Shown: piece after piece, positions 49,001 to 59,740 of the stretch
How positions within the stretch are numbered: the stretch's first letter is position 1
Layout of the letters: each line of letters begins with the position of its first letter
From: Celoporthe dispersa
Lineage: Eukaryota > Ascomycota > Sordariomycetes > Diaporthales > Cryphonectriaceae
Direction: 5' to 3'
DNA: 64,000 nucleotides
NCBI GenBank assembly: GCA_016584495.1
Contig: WAID01000006.1
Coordinates: forward strand, 3,286,001 to 3,350,000
Translations under genes and position numbers: made by a program
Notes under the pieces: generated by a model
Database searches by the model: none
The model's input: only the letters and a program-made list of their open reading frames with translations
Told to the model about the DNA's origin: nothing

Positions 49001-50264
49001 AAGTGAGCTGTTACTTTTGTCTCGGCGACGCTGAAAATGAGTACTATCGCTGCTCAGTCTGTTACGATATATGCTGCTGCAAAAGCTGCTATCCACCCGT
49101 GGCAATGCGATGTTTCCAGCCCCTTCGGGTGCTGGGGCAATTAGAGAAAGACCTCCTACCCGTCCTACAAGCTCTCAGGGACCTAGCTCACCGAGACTCG
49201 AGAATACTGGGCAAGATGCTCTGCCAGGACAAAAGGCTACAGCGATGGACTTTGCTCAAGAAAAAGCAATACGCAAAATGGAACCTTGGGACTGCATTCG
49301 GCCATTTTCGACAGACGAATTTTGTCGGATGGGGGGCTATAGATGTTATTGCTCGCATCATGACACTCTCGTTGTATCCAGAAACGGACCTCGAGGCATT
49401 CGACACTGATGCTTCGCACAGCCAATACACCAAAGACGACTGGGATGACCTCACAAAGAAGTGGCAAGACGTCTACGCCTTTGGGGGTATTGATTGGCCG
49501 CAGGACTATCCTCTGCCACCCTGCACACACAACAGTTTCATAAAGGTGACGCCGAAAGTCGAGGTTTCCAAGGACGACCACGTCATTCTCGACTCAGGTG
49601 GGAAGATTTCAACCGAAGTGTTCGACCTGCTTGCAAGGAAGTACGAGACTGCTGTGAACAGTGGAAGCTTGACCGTCGAAGCGCTTCAATCGACGCGGTT
49701 CTCTGACCAGCTCGCGGAATACAAGACGAAAGGAGCTCTACAGCCTGTGTTTTCCTTCGAGTCAACCAGGGTAAATGTCACAACTGCTAATGAAGACAGA
49801 GCTGACGATGCATCGGTTAGCTCGCACGACTCGGGGACCAGGGCGGCCCAGACAGCTCGGACGGGCCGGACACCATCTCGATTCGTTCCTACTCAGATCA
49901 CAGCGCTATGACTACGGACTCCGAGCTTGGGGACGGGATAGATATGGATATTGAAGAAATACTCGAGAACCTACTGGAGAAGAGGAGTCACTTTGCCAGG
50001 GAGGGCGCCCTGACGGACGAGGATGACCTGGTGCTCGAGATGGCTTGGAAGATGGCCCAAGCAATAGTTTACCACGACACTCCACGTCCATCACTGAGGG
50101 ACACTGTGGATGAGCACGTCGGCTACTCTACAGCTCCCGGAACACCGATCGCTTCGAAGGCCAGCAGCGACGATGGTAGTAACCGCGCTTTGAGCTACGG
50201 TACAGCCAGATCGAGCTCAATAGTGTCGTGGATGTCAGAACATGCCTACACTTGGAGCAGATAG
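43056..50264 (+). CDS. NACHT-ankyrin NLR with C-terminal ZZ-like zinc finger, three apparent frameshifts
   Basis: Exons: 43056-43196, 43273-44018, 44082-47315, 47482-48477 and 48610-50264. An optional in-frame 63-nt intron lies at 47197-47259. Extra bases at 43113-43117 and 45234-45238 and a missing base at 49833-49836 must be corrected; the total is then 2256 aa. Residues about 60-280 form a helical domain (YPPARAILGGIFCALSMTKR) like the fungal NLR N-terminal 'goodbye'-type modules. NACHT follows: Walker A GKHGSGKS (about 351-358) and Walker B FIVVDGLDE (about 548). From about 900 to 1800 there are some twenty ankyrin repeats (DGCTPLIIAAQCRHIGVV, GKTPLLLCAQEGNPDV). Near 1839-1866 the pattern CYFC...CSVC...C-x2-CY is a ZZ-like zinc finger. 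Fungal NLRs act in self/non-self recognition and programmed cell death. The donor at 47316 is weak, so that junction is less certain. Confidence 0.85.
49009..49092 (+). other. ZZ-like zinc-finger region of the NLR
   Basis: Two CxxC pairs (CYFC, CSVC) separated by an ENEYYR segment, then a cluster CCCKSCY. The spacing fits a ZZ domain, where the last pair is usually DxCxxCY. The conserved Asp is shifted (YDICCCKSCY), so zinc binding is inference. It lies after the ankyrin array and before a charged, probably disordered tail. Confidence 0.6.
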
Positions 50265-50692
50265 TGACTGGATGATAATTAAGATGAATGCGAACATTAG
50301 ACTGTGGAACTGGGTGGTGCTGATAGCGGCAGTCGTGTGAAGGCTACAACAACTCTAAAATGTGGCTTGCATGTAATACTCAGGTAATATGCAATGAACT
50401 GTCACTGTGTAATGTTGTTGTTGGCTTCTGACCTGCATCTTCCTCTGCTGAGACTTATATCCATGGCCCAGTTGATGGATCTACATAGTGACATGCCGGG
50501 GGCCTGTGGTGGTCATATCTAATTAGAGGATGAGCTCGTCGCCCCCTGGAGCTTGTCAGCCTCTCTAGACTTGGCTGCTTGTGGACAGCGCATGGCTAGG
50601 TTGTGAGTACGCACCGCGGGGGCATCAGCACTGAACAGCGCGATCGGGTATTTGGGTATAATATTTACAGTTTACTAGCTATGCATATAAAA
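50265..50692. other. convergent 3' region
   Basis: 428 bp between the NLR stop and the stop of the convergent orphan gene. No coding signal is seen. Confidence 0.6.
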
Positions 50693-51975
50693 CTACGGAA
50701 GAGTCAGGTGTAGGGACGCTTCCTGTAGTGTGTCTACGAGGTTGTTCCTGACGCTTTCCTCGATCCTGATTTCGGCCTCGTCCAGCTCCTGGTCAAGGTG
50801 GTCTCGCAGTCCAGACTTGGCGTGTTCTATCTCGGTGTCGATCACATCCGCCACGGCTTCCGGCAATTCCTCTGCGGACCAGAAAGTCGCCTGTGCTTCT
50901 GCCCAGTAACTTTCATTATCTTGTCGCATCTGGTCTAACTGCCGCTTGAACTCCAGCTTCACCTCGTCCAGTTTCTCCTGGAACTCCTGGCGAAGTTCGG
51001 CGCGTATTTCCTCGCGCAGGACAGACAGCATGTCTCTCAGGTCGTGGTCTGCTGACTTACGCCCCATGATGGCCTCAGGAAGAGAACTTGCCCGCCTTCG
51101 CTTTTTTAGACGGACGTGGAGACTCTGTCTGCTTGTCACGTCGCGCCTCGGAGTCATCAACAGGCGGGAGGGGAGGACCTGGTTCGATCTGATCGTATTC
51201 TGGAGGCTGTCCACGATCGCTAGCTACCTCAAAGCCTCCAGTAATGAACGAACCACCGTGACCCTTGTACAGGTTGGCGATGTATGTGTGTCTTGTCATC
51301 ATCGTTGGTCTCGTGTGTTGCTGTTGATGGGAAGATGTGGCGGCCCTGGAGCTTGAGCTGGAGATGGGCGCGAAAGCCCTGCATAACTGCCGCAGTTTGT
51401 TGATACTGGCCGTCCTGCCTTGCAAAAAACACAGAGAGGCGCTTTGCCTCGGCAACCGATCGCATCGAGTCCAACGTGTCGCCGTGTTTCTTGTTTCGGG
51501 GGGTGAGAGATAGACGCGGACCGACCAGGGCCGCAGGTTTATCGAGCTCGAAGTGTAGGCATACGGCTGCTCGTTTCTTACTAGCAATGATGACATCTTC
51601 TTCTTGTTCGTTCAGCGTGATCCTCAACACCCTCTCGGGAGGAAGCCAGAGGTAGACGTTAGTCCTGGAGAATGGTAGAGCCTTGAGAACAACCCTGGTG
51701 TGGAAACTGAAGAAGGCTGTGTTGGATAACGGGTCGAGATGGAAATCCACCAAGACCCTGGCTCCCTCCTCATGGCCCAGGCACTGTAATTGTGCTTGTT
51801 TTTGACCGCTGCCGCTCTGCCATTGTACAGTGGCAGGTGCACTCAAGATGTGCACATCGCCATCGCGAGATGCGCCCGACCACGGCTGCGCGGGAGAAGA
51901 CGGCCCGATGGATTCAGGCTGAGGCGTGTTGGTTGGGGAGGTCGAGGCAGCCGAGGCGGTAGACTGGGAGTCCAT
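50693..51975 (-). CDS. Unknown protein: beta-rich N-domain, nuclear-localisation-like motif, coiled coil; two apparent frameshifts
   Basis: Three phase-shifted pieces in one locus. Dropping one base at about 51278-51297 (within an AC-rich stretch) and one at 51102-51107 (T6 on +) gives a single 426-aa frame with no intron. Residues 1-35 are Ser/Thr/Pro-rich. About 40-240 form a domain of alternating hydrophobic strands (NTAFFSFHTRVVLK, TNVYLWLPPERVLRITL) that I do not recognise. A basic cluster SKKRRR near residue 290 could be a nuclear signal. About 305-360 is a Glu/Arg-rich coiled coil (LREEIRAELRQEFQEKLDEV), followed by an acidic helical end. It lies tail-to-tail with the NLR. Function is not assignable. 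Confidence 0.72.
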
Positions 51976-52378
51976 GGGAGAAGGTCGAGATTGAACCTGG
52001 AAGCATGTTAGTACGCGAGACCTAAAGGACTACCCAACACTGCACAGGTAAGAAGAGGCTGTTGTAAGCAGGTCTTGGTGAAAAGGATAAGCCCCTGGGA
52101 CTCGGCATTCTGAGTATGCGCGAGGCGACAGGATCCCACCCTCCCAGGCTTTCTTCCGACGGCAGAGCAGCCTTGACTCTATACGGTGACAGAAAGAGGG
52201 GGTTCGAGAGAGGATGGAAAGGGGGACCGTATCACCACACGATCTGACCGAGCCCGACACAGCAGCATGGCCTGTCTCTATGTCCCAGCGGCTACTATGC
52301 TTCCTCTGCCTTGCCCTGCCCCAAGAAGGTAGCGCAGTTTCGCTGACGGCGACATAGACTGCCCTGCCCTGCCGTATC
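51976..52378. promoter_or_regulatory. promoter side of the orphan gene, retrotransposon insertion point
   Basis: 403 bp upstream of the minus-strand orphan gene, ending with the target site duplication of the LTR element. The element therefore sits about 400 bp upstream of this start codon. Confidence 0.55.
52374..52378. repeat. target site duplication GTATC (left)
   Basis: The five bases GTATC immediately precede the left LTR and recur immediately after the right LTR at 59908-59912. This is the expected 5-bp duplication of a copia-type integrase. Confidence 0.93.
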
Positions 52379-52545
52379 TGTGGAAGCAACGACCACCGTT
52401 GCTTGCTAGCCCGTGCGCAAGGCATTTAGCTGGGAGCCAAGGCCCCCCTAGACAGAGCAGCAGTCCTTCATCTTACAACAACAAGCAATACAACACCATC
52501 AATCACCCCCTCTACAATATACGTACGTACGAGTACTAACCAACA
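52379..52545 (+). repeat. left (5') LTR, 167 bp
   Basis: Starts TGTGGAAGCAACG and ends CTAACCAACA, so has canonical TG...CA ends. Near the start an inverted repeat AAGCAACG/CGTTGCTT could form a hairpin. It contains a GTACGTACGTACG-like motif near the end. It differs from the right LTR at about 17 positions, all transitions. Confidence 0.93.
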
Positions 52546-53060
52546 CTGATCAGTGGTTGGAGACAACCATAGATCTGCAAGGTTAAAGAGGCACGCAGCA
52601 GCAGACTCTCCCTACGATCGTCGATCGCACACTCGCCTGCCAACGCGCGCACTACACCCCGAGAATCGCATCTTCAGGTTTCCCTGATCACCAGATTCCC
52701 TGAGCGATAATCAGCAAAGATTAGAGGCTTTCATGATTTTCCCTGCAATCATCGCATATTCGTCGAGAACCCTCGAGATACGCATCTATCACGCACAAGA
52801 AACAAACAAATAACCCCTATCCACCGCAGTCTATAATAGAAGCCATAGTCTATAGCAAGAGCGACCCCTACTATGACAGACTGCCAAAGATGCTTACTGC
52901 AAGACCGATCTTTATGCTGAAGAAACAACTCTTATGCTATAAAAGTAATTATTAAGGAATAATCTCTATATATAGCAGGGACAATCTTGCAAGCTAAGAA
53001 AGAGATAAATAAAGAACCCCTCTCTATTCCTATAGTCCTCATCTTCTTTCTTTTCTTCCT
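52546..53060 (+). other. element leader, GC-normal to AT-rich transition
   Basis: The first ~180 bp after the left LTR keep normal base composition (CpG-containing, for example CGATCGTCGATCG near 52615-52627). Composition then drops abruptly to AT-rich near 52,730. A primer-binding site should start right after 52545 (CTGATCAGTGGTTGGAG), but I cannot match it to a specific tRNA. Confidence 0.5.
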
Positions 53061-53063
53061 TTT

Positions 53064-53082
53064 TATATATATATATATATAT
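53064..53082. repeat. (TA)n repeat
   Basis: Nine to ten TA units inside the degraded element. Confidence 0.85.
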
Positions 53083-53329
53083 GCCCGATTTCTTTCTTCG
53101 TTTTCTTTTCCATATACACATTCTCCGATTTTCAATAAGCCCCTAATATACTACTCACTCCTTTTCTTATCTCTGAGTCTACAATCTTTGTCTAAACTTA
53201 TTGCTCTCTGAGTCCACAATTCTTACTCTGACTCACTACTCCCTAAATCTACAATTCTCGCTCTAACTCACTGCTTTTTGGGTCTATAGTTTTTGCCTAA
53301 CTTCCTATACGCCTAGATATCCATAAGAT

Positions 53330-54995
53330 AATAGCTAACAACAATAATGCCCAAGAGCTCGTAATAGGCTTCCCTCTCGACGATCTGCTGGATGCTATTC
53401 CCTTAAACTCAGCATATAGGAGATATATCAATACTAATTTGTGGTTTATGCGTTTTGCAAACAATGCTGATAAGAAGCATCTCGTTATCTATTTGGCTAG
53501 CATTCTGTTTAGTTATTGCAACCAAAATCTCTGCGACGAAGATCTGTTCGCCGCCTACAGAGAGGACTTTGCTAACTGGACTCAGGGCATGTTTGAGCGA
53601 ATGCCAGCAGCATATCATCATTCACTTAAGATCTTTCTGCAAACAAGAGATATTTATACTGGAAAGAATACTATCTATATCCCGCTATAATTATTCCAGC
53701 TAATTCAAATAGAAGAGATATTGCTATAGAATAAGAGAGAATTTCATATTGTCTCTCTTATAATAGATTTATGCATAAATAGAATTTGCAATTGCTTTGA
53801 AATTCTATATCCAGCAGCAATCCTATTCTTATCAGCTAAAGCTAGCCTATCGCGAGCATTGCAGGCAGATATGCCATATCCAATAATAGAGAGAATACCA
53901 GCTATGCCTGGATAGGCCTTATTTGCTGCCAGCCTATCGCATCCTTCTAGCTCTCCATAGCTAGCAATATCATAATTTAGTATCCCTCTTGAAGACTGAC
54001 AGCAAAGCTAGGCATAGTACTAATCACTATATTTGGCATAAATACTGCAGCAGCTATTATTGCAGCTATTATTATTATCAATTGCTGAATACAATCCTTA
54101 TATATCCTTTCCCCCTTAATATGCCCCAAATAAGCATTTTGATCCTGCAAAAGCGATATAGTTTGCTAAAATATTCTCTTATAATCAGAAGTATACTAGA
54201 GATTTGTATAATTTGCTAAATAATAAGATAAAGATCTTTCTGAATATTTGCTTCTATATCGATATTTAGCCAAATCAATTTCATATAATATTCCCCTATA
54301 TTCTAAATAAAATGGGCAGAAGATTACTATATGCATTTTGTGCAAATAATTGATATATTCGTAATAGCTTATACGAAGATTAAAATATATTTCGATACAG
54401 AGATCAACTATCATTACTACTTTATAGATTAGATAATAATAACCTTTGCTTGAGTCAGATATCAAAATCCTAATAAGAAATTGCAAAAGATTTTCCAAAT
54501 ATTCCTTAATAAATTATAGCTCTGCTAAAGAGCATTAGACTTAGAGTATGCTAAAGAGAATAGACTTTGTATAATAGTAATCAAAGCATACTAGAGCATG
54601 CCAGAACTCAAAATAGCATTTTTCAAGCCACTTTGATTCTGCAAGGAATTATTTACAGATCTCAGATTGGCAATAGAAATATACTTATCTAGAATAATAG
54701 CTACTAAAGCCTAAAGCTAGTACTATATCGACCACAATATAGATAATATAGATAACTAAGACTAATACTATATCGATTATCAGTATAATATAGGCAAAGT
54801 AAAATAATTATCGATATTCTATTGCCAAAGACTAGATAGGTTCTGCTCCTATTAAACTAGCATTAGCTGCAGAAGCTATAATAATAATAGAGCATGCTTA
54901 TAGAAAAAGAAATACTTTATATATAAAAAGAAAGATTGCTAATCAATCAAATATACTACAGAAGAATGATAATCGGCTAAGACAAGCTATATAGC
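53330..54995 (+). pseudogene. gag remnant with zinc-knuckle relic
   Basis: A readable fragment at 53439-53690 (MWFMRFANNADKKH, AAYREDFANWTQGMF) precedes a heavily mutated stretch. Near 54900-54990 the plus-strand reading retains a TTEE context after a Lys/Gly/aromatic cluster in which Cys codons appear changed to Tyr, consistent with a decayed CCHC knuckle. The N-terminal fragment is assigned to gag by position only. Confidence 0.55.
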
Positions 54996-55649
54996 CTAAT
55001 GCAAATAGGATAGCAATAAGAGCAATGATTTCGCTATCTTCCTTGCTAAGTTTAAAGAATATAAGATAAATAAAGATAATAAAATGGATATTAATCTCGA
55101 TAAGAATAATGATTATAATGGAGAGAGTATTATTAACTTCTTATCAAATCAATTATATATATATAGACTGATAGGAGAGGATATCTTTTATCAGAATAAT
55201 ATGAAGATTATTTCTGCTAATCAGTTTACAATTGAGAATAGATATTCCAAAATAAGTTTCCAGAGCATTCTGCTTAATATAAGGGCATTATCTGTATCAA
55301 TAGTAGGATGAGACCAGTTCCTTGCATTGCAATGCGAGAACTTATCTATTATAATAGATATTGCAAAAGCAAATTTTGCGAAAATGAAATTTAGCAAGGG
55401 AATAATAATTAAATTAATTAATACTATTAAGATTTGTATACTAATTGGCTAAATTATCTTCCATATACTAGATATATCCATACTATTTTTGCTATGCCTA
55501 GCTAATATAGATCAGCTAGGCATATATTTCAATAATATAATAGATGAATTGATAATAAGATCTGATGGAATGGATAGTATGCATATCGTCCTTATTGTAC
55601 GCAAATAGGGATATTTATAATTCTTTCTAAATAATAAAAGTAAACCAGA

Positions 55650-56340
55650 CATCGCACTCTTCTTATTCAAGGCAGAGATAAAGCGCCTTCACTAATAATT
55701 TGGACACCCCGCTATAGATCAGCTTCATCAACTGCTTAAGAAAGCCAGTCATATAAATATTGACAAGAATATACTGAGCAATATTGCCAAGATATGCCAT
55801 TAATATTAGATAAACAGCCTAGCATTAAAATACTTTAAGTTTACACTGCGCGATAATTGTAAATTCAATTACAAGATTCTGATCAATATTATATACCTGG
55901 ACAGCTGCCTAGTACTCTATATAATAGACTAAGCAACTGCTTTTCAGAGCACTAAATTCTTAGCATCGATATCTATAAAATGTATATAGCAGATACTATG
56001 AGTATTATAGATTAATATATACTAGGGCTTTCTAGATATTATTACTTATAATGCTAATACGAATTTCGCTTTAGCTGAATTCCGAGGCAAAGCTTATATA
56101 ATAAGCATTATATGCAAGCAGGTGCCTATAAAGGCATATTGGTTAATCAGCAAGATTAAGAGATATCACTACCTATTGAAATAAGCATACAATATTCTAT
56201 ATGCAGAGCTTTATAATAGAATAAATATTGATATTATCCTGCAGATGGCTATTAAAGCAGTTAATAATATAATAGGATCTAATAATTTGGTGCCTATGCT
56301 ATTAGTTTTCAGTGCCTATCCATAAATCTCGCTGGACTTA
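55650..56340 (+). pseudogene. integrase remnant
   Basis: In one frame the decayed reading keeps KRLH..FGHPAIDQLH (the His of the HHCC zinc domain), then LDSCLVLYIID.ATAFQSTKF (first catalytic Asp region), and ITYNANTNFA...EFRGKA, whose D is changed to N. It ends LQMAIKAVNN and LLVFSAYP. Stop codons interrupt it. Order and motifs are those of copia-type integrase. Confidence 0.82.
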
Positions 56341-56979
56341 TTACTATTACTATTGACTATAAAGAGGGTAGAAGCAGTTTCCAAAGCTATAAAAGCTTTG
56401 AGGAAACTAATAGTAGAATAATAGATGCGAGACGCACTAAATATAAGAAACAATCCTATTATTAATACAATTATATCTTTCCAGAGCAAGATTTATATCT
56501 AGAGAGAGAGGGATAGTTGGCAAAAACTATTCAAGATTATTACTATTAATAGCCACAATATGACACTAGATCTATCAAGCAATCCAATAATATTCCATTC
56601 TATTACAATATAATTATACTATTATAATAATAATCATCAAAACAGCCTATAATACTATCAGGATAGCCTTATATACGAATATAGCCTTTGCCAACCATTA
56701 TTACCCAAGATCAAAGACTGCATTACTATTGCTTATACTATTTATAAAGAAAACAACGACTACAAGCTTGCCCTCAAGCTAAAGCAGGATAGTATTATTA
56801 CGATATCTAGTCTGCTATTTGAGGAATCAGACTAATAAGAGATAACAGATCTCATTGGATAGAATATCTTCAGATTTGAGCTCTTCAATCGCAAAATCTA
56901 TAGAGAATATTGCCTATTCAAATCCCGCATAGTTTGCAAAGTAAAAGCAAGAATAATAAGCTTTATAAGAAATCGAAGC

Positions 56980-57500
56980 TTATTATCCAAGACTATAATA
57001 ATAATGAGAAAACTGCAATTCTAACCCAATTATCTACTATCTAGCGCATAAGCTAGCAGCTTATTTTAGCAATTGCACTAAGCCTTATGCAATATAATAG
57101 TATAACTATTATACTGAGAGATATTATGCAAGCCTATCCATAATTGAAATCGGAGCTCGCCAGAACAATCCTTGCTATAATGCCTTAATAGCTCAAAAAC
57201 AAGTACTCTAAAAACATGATTATCAGGGTAATTTGCTTGCTATATAGCATTGCAAAAGCTAATATTCACTAGTTTAAAACATATCAGAAGCATTATAAAC
57301 AGAGAATTGGAATAGACTGCTCTATATACAATCCTTATTTGCTAATATTAAAAATCGGATAATCTTTTAGAATTATCAGTATGCAAATAGATAATACATT
57401 AATATTGGCGATAATAGAGTTCGCTGATAGAGAAGAGAAAGAGCTACAGACAGCTTAATTCCAAGCAAAATCCAAGATTTAGCTAATATCTGACAATCTG
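56980..57500 (+). pseudogene. reverse transcriptase remnant
   Basis: Readable blocks are LILAIALSLMQ, LRDIMQAYP, ELARTILAIMP, LYSIAKANIH and then ISMQIDNTLILA. The last corresponds to the catalytic YxDD-equivalent segment of this copia lineage with D to N damage. Many in-frame stops occur. Confidence 0.82.
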
Positions 57501-57780
57501 ATAGATTTCAATAATGCTCGCCTGCTACTAGATACTAATAGGAATATTATTATCCAGCAGAAGAGCCAAAATACAAAGCTTGCTATTATTGATGCTATTG
57601 CGGAAGACTGCAGATAGAGATATTTGGAATAGCAAGCATAAGAAGCATATATTGCTTTTATTTGCTAATCTAAAGCATTATTTGACCTATCTATTGCTGC
57701 TCAGATATAAGTCTCAGGAGATAAGGATATAGAGATAATTAATAAATAGCTATTGTAGCAAATAGACAATACTATACAAG

Positions 57781-58200
57781 AGCTCAGATATATTCCTTTA
57801 AACCTTTTAACTACAAAGCTTATCATCTTTGCAGATAGATTATTTGCAAATAACAAGAATCTAATATCATAGCTAAGCTATATTATCATCCTTGCTAATA
57901 AGAACTATTTGCTTAATAGCATAAGTTTCGCAATAATTAGCAATATAGTCTACTAATTCTCAATCAAATGCAAGCGAGTAATAAAGAGCATACTAGCAAG
58001 TGAAATCTATAGTATAGTCAATAGAATTGATATTAGCATTTCATTAGCATCAATTCTCAGAATGATTACTAAATGGCTATTGCTAGACAATATCCCTATT
58101 ATTATCTATATAGATTCATACTCTTTGTATAAATGCCTAATTAAATTGGGCACTATGAAAGAAAAAAAGACTGATAATTGATATTATATCCCTCCAATAA
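57781..58200 (+). pseudogene. RNase H remnant
   Basis: Blocks include IIFADRLFANNKNL (first catalytic Asp), IKCKRVIKSILASEIYSIV (catalytic Glu region), IIIYIDSYSLYKCLIKLG (third Asp) and TMKEKK. The arrangement is that of copia RNase H directly downstream of reverse transcriptase. Confidence 0.85.
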
Positions 58201-58329
58201 TTGTACAAAGCAAAAGAAATCGCTAAGATTAGATAGATTAATAGCAAGAATAATCCTACAGATATAATAACGAAAGCATTCTTAAATATTGCATTAAAGC
58301 AGCTTATCGATTATAATAAGCTTCGTATT

Positions 58330-59740
58330 CGAATAGATAGCTTTATCAACAGACTATAACTGACTATTATTCAGATTTTGAATTATCACTTATAGCTTAG
58401 ATATATCTTACTTACTGTTTTTGCTCCTTCTTTATACTATATTTATTTTTTTTAGCCTATATTAATACATTCTGCTAGTAATTACTAACTATTCTTCTTT
58501 TCGCACAATACTTCTTATATAATAATTTCTATAGATCTTATTGAACAATATATCCATTTTCACTTTCTCTTTCAAGGCTATTATTATATTCATCAAATTA
58601 TTCAATAATTATCGCATTACTTATTATCAAGTCCATCAAGTCAATTAGCAATGATTGCACTAGCTATTGCCTATCGATTTTTTTTTTCATCAAGCAATAG
58701 CACCCTACTGCCTACAGACCTATCAATTTTATTAGCGCAAACTATCAAGAAGCTCTATTGCTTGCAGATATTCAATAGCTAATCAAACAACATTTATAAT
58801 AATATTATCTTTCAATACTATCAATAGCAATCCTATTGCCCCTATTACTCCTAATAGAAATATCAATACTATAAGTTCTAATACAATTGCAATTCCTACG
58901 AATACAATCTCAACCTTTACAATTGCATTTATAACCCCTGCTAATATCCTAAGCAAGAAGAAGAAGAAATCTTGCAGAATAGATAATCTCGATAGTTGCA
59001 AGAATAATACAAAGGCATAAATAGACAGCTTATTCTTGAAAAAGGAAGCTAAGGAATAGACGAAGAAGATTATTAACAAACTGAAAGCCTGGGACCCCCA
59101 ATATTCATCGAACATCGTTGTACGAGACCTATATCTATCTATTATCGAAAAGAACTCCATCCCTAAGACTGCGAAAACCCTATATGAAATTATTGCAATT
59201 ATTGCAATAGTAAGCAAGATCGGCATTCCCAGCAAGCTATAGGATTATCGAGGACTTATAGACAAGCTTACTAAGAGCTGGATTAAGATCCTTATACAAA
59301 TTCAAATAATTATTAATTAGATAAAAATCGAATAGATCCAGCTAGCTATTATAAAGAAAATCATCCCGAAATATATTCTTATGCCTAAGTCAGCTAAGAA
59401 GAGCAAAGCTATAGCTAAAAAAAAAGACTGCAAGCATCGCAGGCCTGGAGGATAATAATACTAATAATACAGCTATTATGAAGGGAGAAGGGAGGCGATA
59501 AGGATGCTATTGAGAAAAGCAATAAGGCTGCGAGCATTATTATTACTGATAAAGATAAGGACGATAGCATAGATAAGGATGAGTATATAGACTTGCTAAT
59601 AAAATTCGACTAAAAAGCGAGAAGAATATAGACTAGCTGGGTAAAAAATGCAATATTCGCACAGCATAGCCTATTGATTTTGCAATAGTTTGGGAGGATA
59701 TATATACGATGCTTATAATCATCATTTAAAGAATTGCCAG
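58330..59740 (+). other. unexplained 3' region of the retrotransposon
   Basis: 1.4 kb between RNase H and right LTR, longer than typical for copia elements. A 150-codon frame on the minus strand (58783-59235) is hydrophobic, but such frames arise easily in RIP-mutated DNA. On the plus strand at about 59080-59230 a reading WDPQYSSNIVVRDLYLS lacks stops for about 60 codons and sits in the least AT-rich part. This might be a second gag-like frame or captured sequence. Confidence 0.5.

Noticed and set aside
24308..51975. Programmed ribosomal frameshifting as an explanation of phase changes
   Set aside because: Changes go in both directions, lack slippery-site context, and affect many unrelated housekeeping genes at once.
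53439..53690. 83-codon frame as a host gene
   Set aside because: It lies within the LTR element upstream of the zinc-knuckle relic, in the gag position.
58783..59235. 150-codon hydrophobic minus-strand frame resembling a membrane protein
   Set aside because: RIP-mutated AT-rich DNA produces Ile/Leu/Phe-rich frames by chance; it sits inside the retrotransposon opposite a plus-strand reading.
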